Shown here piece by piece: positions 33,563 to 41,483 of a stretch of 64,000 bases of DNA (positions within the stretch are counted from its first letter, which is position 1; each line of letters begins with the position of its first letter). The position numbers were made by a program, and so were the translations under genes. The notes beneath the pieces were generated by a model that saw only the letters and a program-made list of their open reading frames with translations, searched no databases and was not told the origin of the DNA. The stretch comes from Rossellomorea aquimaris (GTDB lineage: Bacteria; Bacillota; Bacilli; Bacillales; Bacillaceae_B), in the NCBI RefSeq assembly GCF_020172085.1, contig NZ_JAIVAT010000007.1, forward strand, positions 372,001 to 436,000. The letters run 5' to 3'.

Positions 33563-34324
33563 ATGGATATAGATGGTAAAATAGGAAGACATATAGAAAA
33601 AGGGGGAGATCCTATCGTCAACATCGATGTTTCGTTTAATATCGTAGCCTTTATCATATCCATCATTGAATGGACTTTGATCGGCTATCTCGCCTATAGA
33701 GTATATAGAAGGCTCAGAACAAAGCCGAAGGTGTGGAAAGTGTTATTCGCCATTTTGATTGGTTTGTTTTCGTTTACCATCAACATGGAATGGTTTCATA
33801 CATTTGTGAAAATCCCGATTTTACCACTCGGTGTATGGATTCTCTATGGTGTGCTGAGAAGTAAGGAAGGGCGATGGGACACGTATCGCCGGTTTTCCTG
33901 GATCGGATTCCTGGCCAATTTCATTTTCCTGGCAGGAACCTTACTTACCATCCCAGTTCATTCATTTATCTATCCTGAAAATGAACTATCCACCTACATA
34001 ACAAGGGCCAAAGACGCTTCCATTAACGTCATTCATCCATCTGGAGAGGGACGGACCTTGGACCAGGAGAAACTGATGAAGCAACTTACTGAGATGAAAC
34101 AGGTCGAATTCGATAGTCAGGTGTGGTACGGAGAGATGAACGGCCGTAATAACAAGTCTGAACGTTTTCCATATCAGTTGATCGGTACTAATCCTAAATG
34201 GGGAAGCGGACTGGAATCTGACATTTATTTGGAAGACGACGGGAAAGGCATTCTGATTTCCACCTGGAAGACTCAGTACTATTTCCGCATGCCTCACACA
34301 GTGCTAGAGGAGGTGGGCCGATGA
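33563..34324 (+). CDS. Membrane protein of unknown function, start uncertain
   Basis: Up to 253 residues with about four hydrophobic helices in the first 140 residues and a soluble C-terminal domain (about 150-253). No family recognised. The only ATG in frame (33563) lies inside a probable promoter (TAAAAT at 33577-33582) and lacks a ribosome binding site. A good site, AAAGGGGGAG, sits at about 33600, where the next codons are ATC GTC AAC; a non-AUG start near 33614 is therefore possible. Overlaps the next gene by ATGA. Confidence 0.65.
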   Translation: MDIDGKIGRHIEKGGDPIVNIDVSFNIVAFIISIIEWTLIGYLAYRVYRRLRTKPKVWKVLFAILIGLFSFTINMEWFHTFVKIPILPLGVWILYGVLRSKEGRWDTYRRFSWIGFLANFIFLAGTLLTIPVHSFIYPENELSTYITRAKDASINVIHPSGEGRTLDQEKLMKQLTEMKQVEFDSQVWYGEMNGRNNKSERFPYQLIGTNPKWGSGLESDIYLEDDGKGILISTWKTQYYFRMPHTVLEEVGR

Positions 34325-35061
34325 AGAAGAAAAGGATCCCTTTTCTAGTTGTTGGAGTGCTGGTAGTAGGATTACTGGCAGTTTACTGGTTGTATATGGA
34401 AACAGATTCGCTTCCGCAAGACGAAGATCTTCTTTCCGGTATTAATTCAACCGTGCAGAATGTTCAGGCAATCGAGATCCAGGATTTTATAAAGGTTGAT
34501 AGCCGGCACGGGGTAGCTCCATTTCGCTCGGACTCAGGTGGTTACGGCATAAGCTATTGGAAGAGGAATATAACAGGATGGAAGGTTAAGCGTATCCGGA
34601 CCAATGGGGAGCCTAAAGTGTGGATGGTAGATAAAGATGATCCTTCGAGCTTTCGTATTGTCTGGAATATGGCACCTGGAAATCATATTCAAACCCTTCA
34701 ATTTTACTTCATGAGAGATAGGGGATTCTCGATCAGCGGTGGTCAGCAGCATTATGTCCCCAGTATTCTGATGAATTCGGAGGTCTCCATGAAAGGAACA
34801 TCATATGGGATGATGAAGCTTCCGAAAGAATGGGTATATGCCATGAAATTATCAAACGGAAGTGAAGGCCAGGCCGATTCTTTTTGGGATGAGTTCGATT
34901 TAGGGATGTTTTCGACATTCGGCTGGATTCCCCTCGCGGCTAATGGCAAGGAAGCCGACTTGATGGAACATATGAACAGCTACGGTTACACAAATGGAAA
35001 TTTTCATGAAGAGCATATGCAAAGGCTTAGTAAGGAACAGCTGGAACAGGGAATATATTAG
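34321..35061 (+). CDS. Membrane-anchored extracytoplasmic protein of unknown function
   Basis: 246 residues: basic MKKKR start, one hydrophobic helix (about 7-25), then a long hydrophilic domain with many aromatic residues (GYGISYWKRNITGWKVKRI, LQFYFMRDRGFSISGGQQHYVP). No cysteine lipobox, so it is a signal-anchored protein. Translationally coupled to the preceding membrane protein (ATGA overlap), which is probably its partner. No domain recognised. Confidence 0.7.
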   Translation: MKKKRIPFLVVGVLVVGLLAVYWLYMETDSLPQDEDLLSGINSTVQNVQAIEIQDFIKVDSRHGVAPFRSDSGGYGISYWKRNITGWKVKRIRTNGEPKVWMVDKDDPSSFRIVWNMAPGNHIQTLQFYFMRDRGFSISGGQQHYVPSILMNSEVSMKGTSYGMMKLPKEWVYAMKLSNGSEGQADSFWDEFDLGMFSTFGWIPLAANGKEADLMEHMNSYGYTNGNFHEEHMQRLSKEQLEQGIY

Positions 35062-35067
35062 TCTATT

Positions 35068-35103
35068 AAAAAAGGATGATCCACTACCGGGTCATTCTTT
35101 TTT
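35068..35103 (+). terminator. Terminator
   Basis: AAAAAAGGATGATCC / GGGTCATTCTTTTTT arms around a 6-base loop. Confidence 0.88.
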
Positions 35104-35105
35104 AG

Positions 35106-35134
35106 TTGAGAATATGGTTTGGATTTGAAATAAT
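35106..35134 (+). promoter_or_regulatory. Sigma-A promoter with shared AATAATTGGTA element
   Basis: TTGAGA, 17-base spacer, AATAAT, followed by TGGTAGTAG. The same -10 and downstream string recur at 45031 and 55572. Confidence 0.6.
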
Positions 35135-35160
35135 TGGTAGTAGAAGATAGGTGAACTTAA

Positions 35161-35586
35161 ATGAACCATTTTATAAAAATAAATGTGCTCAGCATAATCT
35201 ATGCCCTTATGATCCTCATCCCTGTAGAGCTCATGGTGAATGTATACAGATTAACGAGGCTGACGGGCTTTGAAATGGATACAGTCCAGAATGTAAGTGG
35301 GTTCATGACTGGAGTGGTCGTCATCCTAGGGACAGTCATCATACATTTTCTCACCAAGAAGTGGATGGTGGGACGAAAGGCTGCCTATTGGACGTCGGTA
35401 CTTTGGTTTCCGTACTTTCTCCTCTCTGCTTTTATCATCGCCTTTTTATTTCCGGTGACAAACGGAGGCGATGCCCCGAATCCGGCAACAGGTTTAGTGA
35501 TGATCGGAGCACTGGTGTCGTATCCTTTTTATGTGCTGGTTATGAACTTTTTGAGCTTGGAAGAGGACAGAATACAAGTTGAATAG
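35161..35586 (+). CDS. Four-helix membrane protein of unknown function
   Basis: 141 residues with about four hydrophobic helices (7-27, 48-65, 76-100, 112-130). No family recognised. SD AGGTGA 6 bases before the ATG. Own promoter at 35106-35134; the Nudix gene follows after about 60 bases. Confidence 0.7.
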   Translation: MNHFIKINVLSIIYALMILIPVELMVNVYRLTRLTGFEMDTVQNVSGFMTGVVVILGTVIIHFLTKKWMVGRKAAYWTSVLWFPYFLLSAFIIAFLFPVTNGGDAPNPATGLVMIGALVSYPFYVLVMNFLSLEEDRIQVE

Positions 35587-35645
35587 GGATATAATCAGTA
35601 TGTGATGAAACCGTGTATGAGAAAGTAGAGAATGAAGGTGAATCA

Positions 35646-36074
35646 ATGAAAATGGTCTTCGGAGAAATGATTCCAGGTTTGAACTATCGAAAAAGAAAAG
35701 GTGTCTATGCCATTGCCTTTCATCATGAAAAGGATCAAGTGCTGGTGGTGAGAAACGATACGGGGCACTATTTTTTGCCGGGTGGCGGCATGGAAGGTGA
35801 TGAAAGTCAGGTGGAGTGCCTGGAAAGGGAGCTGATGGAGGAAACGGGTTACCGTGGAACGATTGGCTCTTACGTAGGAAATGCGATGCGCTATTTTCTT
35901 ACAAGGAAAGAAGAGCCCCTCCTGAGTGACGCCTTCTTTTATCAGGTTGAGCTGAACGAAAAGGTGCAGGAGCAAAGTGAACATGTCACAGAGTGGATTG
36001 ATTTGGAGGAGGCGAGTCAGCTTCTTTTCCACGAACACCATGATTGGGCGGTAAAAAAAGCGATAGACATGTAG
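35646..36074 (+). CDS. Nudix hydrolase
   Basis: 142 residues. The Nudix box GGMEGDESQVECLERELMEETGY fits GX5EX7REUXEEXGU, so Mg2+-dependent hydrolysis of a nucleoside diphosphate derivative is expected; substrate unknown. The ATG at 35646 follows AAGGTGA by about 5 bases and gives a family-length protein; 11 upstream codons are rejected. It lies directly before a decayed second Nudix gene. Confidence 0.88.
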   Translation: MKMVFGEMIPGLNYRKRKGVYAIAFHHEKDQVLVVRNDTGHYFLPGGGMEGDESQVECLERELMEETGYRGTIGSYVGNAMRYFLTRKEEPLLSDAFFYQVELNEKVQEQSEHVTEWIDLEEASQLLFHEHHDWAVKKAIDM

Positions 36075-36095
36075 GGGGGCGTAAAGAGCTACGTT

Positions 36096-36531
36096 ATGGA
36101 TTTGAGAAAGATAGTCGGATCCACTCCATTGATTCTGCCCTGGAGCCGTTATCCTTATCATAAATGAAGAAAAGGACTCCTTCAGCACAGACGGGACGGT
36201 GCATGGGGATTGCAGGGCGGCCTGATGGAGTTGGGAGAAAGCCTGGAGGAGACGGAGAGGAGAAAACGGGACTTGAAATCGGGGTATGGAGCTTGTGGGG
36301 ATGTGCTCAGGTCCTGAATACTATCTGCAACTGCCAAATGGGGATGAGATTTATTCCGTAACGGCGGTTTACGTGACATCCCATGCGATTGGATCGATGA
36401 ATATGGATGAAACGGAATCGATTGATCTTCGGTATTTTAAGCTGAATGATCTGCCTGAAGGATTGAATGAAGCGAATCGACATTATATTGAAGCGTATAT
36501 TGGACGGTTAGAAAAATCAAAATCTACTTAA
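36096..36531 (+). pseudogene. Decayed Nudix hydrolase gene
   Basis: Reading across frames recovers MDLRKIVGSTPLILP, then PGAVILIINEEK, LLQHRRDG, WGLQGGLMELGESLEET, TGLEIG and finally VGMCSGPEYYLQLPNGDEIYS through IGRLEKSKST. At least four frameshifts or small deletions separate these pieces. One deletion removes the catalytic REVxEE of the Nudix box, and the usual LPGG is LQGG. Only the last part (from about 36286) is open in one frame. The closest relatives are the YjhB-like Nudix proteins. No functional product is expected. Confidence 0.85.
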
Positions 36532-36548
36532 GTAAACATTTGATGGAG

Positions 36549-36577
36549 CTGCTCATAGGAATGGGCAGTTTTTTTAT
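36549..36577 (+). terminator. Terminator after the Nudix pseudogene
   Basis: CTGCTCAT, AGGA, ATGGGCAG followed by T8. Confidence 0.75.
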
Positions 36578-36638
36578 TGTTCCCCTAAATCGGATGTGTC
36601 TTGGTAAAAAAATCTCCTAGCATGGTCTGTTTGTCCAT

Positions 36639-36666
36639 ACAATCAAATTCTTATTTTCATATGCTA
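36639..36666 (+). promoter_or_regulatory. Sigma-K-like promoter
   Basis: AC (36639-36640), 17 bases, CATATGCTA (36658-36666). This fits the mother-cell sigma-K pattern AC-N16/17-CATANNNTA and lies 23 bases before the start of the Gln-rich gene. Confidence 0.6.
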
Positions 36667-36688
36667 TTACAGAAAGGCGGTGACATTT

Positions 36689-37867
36689 ATGAGCTATTCC
36701 GATAATGATAGCTATGGATATTGTAAGGGGTGCTTTAAACAACATCAATTTTGTACGTGTCAGGGTAAGGAAGAGGAAGTGGAGCACACCGACCAAACAT
36801 TTTCTGAGAATAATCCTCAATGCCAATCCATTGGGGAACAGGAGCAGGAGCAAAAGCAGGAACAAGGCGGTTTAGAGCAGGAACAAGGACCTCAAATACA
36901 GGGGCAAAACCAAGATGGGCAAAAACAGGGCCCTCAAACGCAAGAGCAGGGGAATCAATCACAGGGTCCTCAAGCACAGAACCAAAATGAAATTCAGGTA
37001 CAAAACCAGGATCAAGATCAAACAGAAGACCAGGACCAAAACCAGGGCCCTCAATTACAAGCTCAACGACATGGTGACCAAACCATGACCAATGACCAGA
37101 GCATTTCAACCCCAGTGGATGTGGATGGAGTCACTATGGATGTAAAATGTGGTGATTGTAAGCCTATAATTATCATCGATGATGACTTCTTTGAGAAACA
37201 GAAAAATAATAAGCGTGGCAAACGAGGGGGTGAAGGCATGGAAAACTGCAATGGCAATGGTTGTGCAAAGGATTGCGATTGTTGTGTACAGAACCTTGCA
37301 GGCTTATTAAAAGAAGTCCAGGCATTTCAATCTACGATAACAACCGCGGACGAAAAAGCCATTGATATCTATTTTAGTACGATGAATGGTTTAACGAACC
37401 CAACAACCGGACAAGTAATCAATCAGGTTGTAGATTGTTCGGTTCTTAGGTTCAGACCTGCTACACAGGATACGATTGCGCCTAATACAGCTGTGCAATT
37501 ATGTGATGTTGCAGGTATTTGCGCAACAGATACTGTAGAAACCCCTGATGTGTTTGAATTTCTGCTTGATAAGGCAAATGAAGTGGAAAGCACCGATGAC
37601 GACTGTAAAAAGAAGAAATCGTGTACCTGTCCTTGCTGTGCTACGGGTATTGGAGAAGAGTTAAGGTGTACAGCTAATTACGGACTCTTGCTGGATGTTT
37701 ATGTTAAGGGATATACTCCCGTAACCCCCTTATCACTCTATGTGCTGACAGTCAAAGACTGCCTGGTGTATTTTGTCGACAGCCTAACAGATCCAAATGA
37801 AATATGCGTGTTTTCTTCATGCGCAATCAGCGGGTTTACAGTCGTTAGTCAAACGATAGGAGGATAA
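36689..37867 (+). CDS. Gln-rich, Cys-containing spore-surface protein (putative)
   Basis: 392 residues. N-terminal Cys cluster (YCKGCFKQHQFCTCQG, about 11-26). A low-complexity Gln/Asn/Asp/Glu tract (about 48-130) carries recurring GPQ, QEQ and QNQDQ units. A PIIIIDDDFFEK segment follows, then Cys-rich blocks (ENCNGNGCAKDCDCC and CKKKKSCTCPCC) within a C-terminal domain of regular strands. No single family recognised; the composition is that of Bacillus coat or exosporium proteins. The ATG at 36689 follows GGCGGTGA by 5 bases, better than the GTG at 36680. The sigma-K-like promoter and the two Ena-like neighbours support spore-surface assembly with disulfide cross-linking. Confidence 0.65.
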   Translation: MSYSDNDSYGYCKGCFKQHQFCTCQGKEEEVEHTDQTFSENNPQCQSIGEQEQEQKQEQGGLEQEQGPQIQGQNQDGQKQGPQTQEQGNQSQGPQAQNQNEIQVQNQDQDQTEDQDQNQGPQLQAQRHGDQTMTNDQSISTPVDVDGVTMDVKCGDCKPIIIIDDDFFEKQKNNKRGKRGGEGMENCNGNGCAKDCDCCVQNLAGLLKEVQAFQSTITTADEKAIDIYFSTMNGLTNPTTGQVINQVVDCSVLRFRPATQDTIAPNTAVQLCDVAGICATDTVETPDVFEFLLDKANEVESTDDDCKKKKSCTCPCCATGIGEELRCTANYGLLLDVYVKGYTPVTPLSLYVLTVKDCLVYFVDSLTDPNEICVFSSCAISGFTVVSQTIGG

Positions 37868-37933
37868 CAAGAAGAAGATTGACTGTCTTCAATTGTAGTC
37901 AAATTGGATGTTTGTATTAGTGAAATTGCCTGT

Positions 37934-37960
37934 ACACGAAAGACCATGAAACATATATTG
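37934..37960 (+). promoter_or_regulatory. Sigma-K-like promoter
   Basis: AC (37934-37935), 16 bases, CATATATTG (37952-37960); one mismatch from CATANNNTA. It lies 42 bases before the first Ena-like gene. Confidence 0.5.
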
Positions 37961-38002
37961 ATAGGGAAGCCAAAAACCAAGACTCAAGGAGGAAATAATG
38001 TG

Positions 38003-38551
38003 ATGATCTATCAATCCGAAGGAAACCACTGTGGTTGTAAGGAAAAATGTACATGTAACATGAAAAAGGAAAATGCTCCAGTGCACCATTGTGTGTATGA
38101 GAAATGTGATATGCCCAAAAAGAAATGGTACGAGGAAAAGGAAGCATGTCCTGATCGCGTGAAAGGGTACAATTTATGTAAAAAGAGAAATGAATTAAGA
38201 TGCTTTAAGCAGTGTCAGCCGATTTCGCAGCCGTGTAGTGATGCAACGGCTCCAGAGTACTTTAACTACTTTACTAGCAGAACGAACTTTGAATTTAGTG
38301 GATTAGTAGTCGTTAGCAATACAGGGAACCCTACCAGCGGTTGTTCAATGCTGGTCCGTGTGACAGATAGAGTCGGTACGAATACTGTTGCAGAAGTCAA
38401 CCCAGGAGCATCGATTCCAATTTTTGTCGAAGGATTAATTGCTCTTGAAATTGCATGTGTTGAAGGTGATGTAGTTCTTCCTGTACCGGCAACTTGTAGT
38501 GGAGAAATCATCTTTGACCTAGAATACTGTGCTACAAGAACTTGTCTATAA
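38003..38551 (+). CDS. Ena/DUF3992-like endospore appendage or exosporium protein, paralogue 1
   Basis: 182 residues. A Cys/His/Lys-rich head (about 1-75, with HCGCKEKCTCNMKK and YNLCKKRNELRCFKQCQPISQPC). Then a beta-rich domain (about 90-180): FEFSGLVVVSNTGNPTSGCSMLVRVTDR, NPGASIPIFVEGLIALEIACVE and CSGEIIFDLEYC. The strand pattern and Cys placement resemble the DUF3992 domain of S-type endospore appendage (Ena) subunits, which polymerise through disulfides. About 60% identical by eye in this domain to the gene at 38888. AAGGAGG precedes GTG (38000) and ATG (38003); ATG is used here. A longer frame to 37904 crosses the promoter. Confidence 0.62.
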   Translation: MIYQSEGNHCGCKEKCTCNMKKENAPVHHCVYEKCDMPKKKWYEEKEACPDRVKGYNLCKKRNELRCFKQCQPISQPCSDATAPEYFNYFTSRTNFEFSGLVVVSNTGNPTSGCSMLVRVTDRVGTNTVAEVNPGASIPIFVEGLIALEIACVEGDVVLPVPATCSGEIIFDLEYCATRTCL

Positions 38552-38887
38552 GAAAAACGTAATGAGAATAACATTCCTCAAATCACGATAATCCCCTCGC
38601 CTAAAAAGCAATGTAAACAGCAATGAAAGCCGTTCATTATCCCTTTCCAATAAATTCATATTTATGAGATAAAAGAATCCTTGTCTGATTTTTTAGATGG
38701 GGATTCTTTGTTTAGATACAGAGAGCAACAGAATATAATCCAGTCTCCATAATAGGGGATTTAGGTATTAAAACCAATATAAATACCTAAATTGGGCGTT
38801 TACCCTGATTCATTCGCCTTTTCCAACCATGCCCTTCTACATATCATAGTAGTAGCTTGAATGAGGGGATAGGGAGGAGGCTTTTGT
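38552..38887. other. Intergenic region between the two Ena-like genes
   Basis: No gene. It holds a terminator-like hairpin (AAAGAATCC / GGATTCTTT, 38672-38709), a perfect 11-bp inverted repeat ATTTAGGTATT / AATACCTAAAT (38759-38769 and 38782-38792) with a 12-base loop, and a sigma-K-like -10 at 38840. The inverted repeat could be a regulator site or an RNA hairpin. Confidence 0.6.
38840..38848 (+). promoter_or_regulatory. Sigma-K-like -10 element
   Basis: CATATCATA matches CATANNNTA; there is no clear AC at the expected -35 position. It is followed by GGGAGGAGG (38872-38880) and the ATG at 38888. Confidence 0.45.
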
Positions 38888-39730
38888 ATGGTTTCTAAAA
38901 AAGAATCCTGTGGATGTAACGGTTCAAAGCGATGCAGTCACTGCCGAAGAAGCAAAGAACAACCCAAAGTGTATATTAATCGAGTAGAATCTCATGGAAA
39001 ATCAGAACGTGTGTTTAAACTTCATGAAAAGAAATGTTGCAAACATCACGAAAAGCACACATGCTGTCATGAGGATTGTGTAAAAGAATGCAAATGCGAA
39101 CATCATATAACAAAGACGTGCACATGTTGTGTTTGTATGAAGCACAAAAGCCCATGTTCGACATGTGAAAAAGAAATATGTATATGCGAGCATGTGGTGA
39201 AGCATGAATGTAAATCGGAAGAATGCATGGGTGAGTGCGATTCTTGTAAAAGACATACCATCATATGTGATTGTGAAGAGCTGGAAGAGAAATGTGAACC
39301 AAGTCCAAAGCAATGCCCACCGGAAATTAAAGGATTTGATTTTTGTAGAAAAAAAGAGGAAATAAAGTGTTTCAAGCATTGTGCACCGATTTCACAGCCG
39401 TGTGATTGTCATAGCTATAATCATTTTACCAGCAAAGCAAATCTTGAATTTAGCGGCTTGGTTGTGGTAAAAAATACAGGAAATCCAACAAGTGGATGCT
39501 CCATGAAGGTTTGTGTGACAGATAGATGCGGTCCTGAGTTCGTTGCTACAGTGAATCCGGGATCATCGGTCCCTATCTTTGTTGAGGGATTGATCTCACT
39601 TGATATCTCGTGTTTTAAAAACGTAACGGATCTCGCTGGAGCAGGAATATGCAACGGCGAAGTCATCTTTGATCTAGAATATTGCACCACAACGTATATT
39701 GCAATGCCTCATAAAGACGATTGCTGTTAG
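38888..39730 (+). CDS. Cys-rich Ena/DUF3992-like spore appendage or exosporium protein, paralogue 2
   Basis: 280 residues. The first about 145 residues contain some 27 cysteines plus many His and Lys (CCKHHEKHTCC, CKCEHH, CTCCVCMKHKSPCSTC, CICEH, CDSCKRH, CDCEE). This is a metal-binding-like or cross-linking head far longer than in paralogue 1. The C-terminal domain (about 160-270) repeats the paralogue's FSGLVVVKNTGNPTSGCS, VNPGSSVPIFVEGLISLDISC and CNGEVIFDLEYC and ends DDCC. Strong RBS GGGAGGAGG. Late mother-cell expression is inferred from the -10 element. The DUF3992/Ena assignment is by pattern only. Confidence 0.65.
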   Translation: MVSKKESCGCNGSKRCSHCRRSKEQPKVYINRVESHGKSERVFKLHEKKCCKHHEKHTCCHEDCVKECKCEHHITKTCTCCVCMKHKSPCSTCEKEICICEHVVKHECKSEECMGECDSCKRHTIICDCEELEEKCEPSPKQCPPEIKGFDFCRKKEEIKCFKHCAPISQPCDCHSYNHFTSKANLEFSGLVVVKNTGNPTSGCSMKVCVTDRCGPEFVATVNPGSSVPIFVEGLISLDISCFKNVTDLAGAGICNGEVIFDLEYCTTTYIAMPHKDDCC

Positions 39731-39762
39731 GGTAAAATGACAAAAGTACTGATTAAGAAACG

Positions 39763-39807
39763 AATACCCCTCCGAAAATCCTGGGCAGGATCTCCGTAGG
39801 GGTATTT
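39763..39807 (+). terminator. Hairpin after the spore gene
   Basis: AATACCCCT / AGGGGTATT arms enclosing a smaller internal hairpin; weak T tail. Confidence 0.55.
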
Positions 39808-39962
39808 CATCAGTAAGGAGAAATAATCTCAGGTGATAAAACCACATATTTCCAGAGGTGTGATATAATAATTCTGAAAAATCACACATTTAATATACTT
39901 ATTTTTGGATTCATTGTCACTTGGTTGTTAGGTACTAAACAAGTTAATAGGAGGTATTGAGG

Positions 39963-40106
39963 ATGGGATTGTTTATCGGGATCGTAGTATTCTTAGGCCT
40001 TGCCGGGGCGCTCGGCAGAAGGACTTTACGGGGAAGCAAAGAAGAACAGCTGCAGGAATTGGAAAGGGTGAAGTCGAGTAGTAATGGGTTTGGGGGAGGC
40101 TCGTAA
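39963..40106 (+). CDS. 47-residue small membrane protein
   Basis: Begins MGLFIGIVVFLGLAGALGRRTL: one hydrophobic helix followed by a charged stretch (GSKEEQLQELERVKSS) and a Gly-rich end. AGGAGG lies 8 bases before the ATG, a strong reason to call it. No family recognised; small single-helix proteins of this type are common in spore-formers. Confidence 0.65.
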   Translation: MGLFIGIVVFLGLAGALGRRTLRGSKEEQLQELERVKSSSNGFGGGS

Positions 40107-40208
40107 GAAGAATGGTTTTTTAAATCTTAGGTTTTGGACAGGGTGATTGTCATTTTAGCTGATGGTGTAATCTAAACTGGTAAAAGTAGGGTAGAGAGCC
40201 AGGGGTTC

Positions 40209-40391
40209 CTGAAAAAATTTGCAGTGGGGACTTTTGCATGGGGAGGCAAAAAGTATGATGTTCACCTTCATAAAGACAAATCTGTGGAGATCTTTCGAAA
40301 CAGGGATGGTTCCACTGAGAGAACGGTCTTTCTTACTGAAGAGGCAGGGAAGTTTTTAGAGATGATGACAGGCGGGAAGATGGAGAGGTAA
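40209..40391 (+). CDS. Probable 60-residue CDS with non-ATG start
   Basis: Open frame reading (L)KKFAVGTFAWGGKKYDVH, then LHKDKSVEIFRNRDG, ending TGGKMER. The composition is that of a real small basic protein. No ATG is in frame; a CTG at 40209 heads the natural-looking KKFAVG start but is too close (3 bases) to AGGGG, so the true start may lie elsewhere or the 5' end may be damaged. The stop is 4 bases before the next ATG, whose ribosome binding site (GGAGAGG) lies in its last codons, supporting co-translation. Confidence 0.5.
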   Translation: MKKFAVGTFAWGGKKYDVHLHKDKSVEIFRNRDGSTERTVFLTEEAGKFLEMMTGGKMER

Positions 40392-40395
40392 GTTC

Positions 40396-40785
40396 ATGAA
40401 AAAAGGAGTCATTCTTTTAACCTTCTTCTTGGGGTTAGGTTTCTTTTATTATATGACTATAGGTTTTAAAGTGGATGATGAAGACATTTCTCTTGAGGAA
40501 GCACCTGAGACAATCCGGAAAGAGATTCATGAAAATACAGAACTGAAAGGCTTTCGAGTTTTTCAAGAAGGGTCACATACCTACGTTTATTACAAAAGCA
40601 ATGACATGAGAAATGACTATATAACTACGAGCCTTGATATGAGGTGGAAAGCCGGAAGCATGGTGGTAACGGCAAGGGTGAATTATGCGGTGGATGATAG
40701 TGCGATTAGTTATGAACGGCTGATAAAGATGGATCATAGGTCAGAAAAAGCGATCATATTTAAAGAAAAAATCATGTCACAGTAA
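40396..40785 (+). CDS. Signal-anchored protein of unknown function
   Basis: 129 residues: one N-terminal hydrophobic helix (KKGVILLTFFLGLGFFYYMTIGF), then a soluble domain with alternating beta pattern (HTYVYYKSNDMRNDYITTSLDMRW). No domain recognised. It follows the small CDS at 40209 by 4 bases, so the two are probably an operon. Confidence 0.65.
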   Translation: MKKGVILLTFFLGLGFFYYMTIGFKVDDEDISLEEAPETIRKEIHENTELKGFRVFQEGSHTYVYYKSNDMRNDYITTSLDMRWKAGSMVVTARVNYAVDDSAISYERLIKMDHRSEKAIIFKEKIMSQ

Positions 40786-40873
40786 GTACCGAATGCTTAT
40801 CCCAATTCTCTTTATCGAATAATTCCTGACATGAAACCCGGCATTTTTCATAAAATATCCTGAGGTGAGTAAA

Positions 40874-41317
40874 ATGCCAAGAGTCAAATACACCGATGCT
40901 GATGTGGCCTTGATGGCGAGGATGATGAGAGCGGAAGCAGAAGGCGAAGGGAAGCAAGGGATGTTGTACGTTGGCAATGTTATCGTGAACCGTGCGAAAG
41001 CGGACTGTCTGGATTTCAAGGATGTAAGAAGCATTCGTCAAGTCATCTTCCAGGTCCAGGGCGGGAATTACTCCTTTGAAGCGGTTCAAAAAGGGAATTT
41101 ATTCTATAACAGAGCAAGATCTGTCGAGAAAAAGTTAGCTAAGCAGAATCTGGATTACTGGGCCCAGCACCCGGCAAAGTATTCCCTGTGGTATTTCAAT
41201 CCTTATGCTCCATGTCCCTCGACATGGTACGGACAGCCGTTTGCGGGGCAATTCAAGAATCATTGTTACTATGAACCAGCGGCAGGGACTTGTGCAAGTG
41301 TGTATACGGGCGGGTGA
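40874..41317 (+). CDS. cwlJ: Spore cortex-lytic cell wall hydrolase CwlJ
   Basis: 147 residues of the SleB/CwlJ hydrolase_2 family. VALMARMMRAEAEGEGKQGMLYVGNVIVNRA (with the catalytic Glu of AEAEGE), SIRQVIFQ, FYNRARSVEK and the C-terminal KYSLWYFNPYAPCPSTWYGQPFAGQFKNHCYY track B. subtilis CwlJ closely. CwlJ sits at the coat-cortex boundary and degrades muramic-lactam peptidoglycan during germination, triggered by Ca-dipicolinate. The partner gerQ is not adjacent here. The ATG at 40874 follows GAGGTGA; the GTG at 40865 overlaps that site. Confidence 0.9.
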   Translation: MPRVKYTDADVALMARMMRAEAEGEGKQGMLYVGNVIVNRAKADCLDFKDVRSIRQVIFQVQGGNYSFEAVQKGNLFYNRARSVEKKLAKQNLDYWAQHPAKYSLWYFNPYAPCPSTWYGQPFAGQFKNHCYYEPAAGTCASVYTGG

Positions 41318-41483
41318 GGATGATGAGAACTTCCTGGTTGTAATCGGGTGGTTCTTTTTTATTTATTTTCCACTGACCAATGATGAAGAAGGAATTTTAT
41401 CTCCACCTGTTGAAACTGTATGATGTACCAAAAAATAGTATTTATTTTAAATTATAAACAAATCGTGTTAAAGAGGTGTTTCC

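Noticed and set aside
37904-38002. N-terminal extension of Ena-like paralogue 1
   Set aside because: It overlaps the sigma-K-like promoter, and AAGGAGG precedes the later start.
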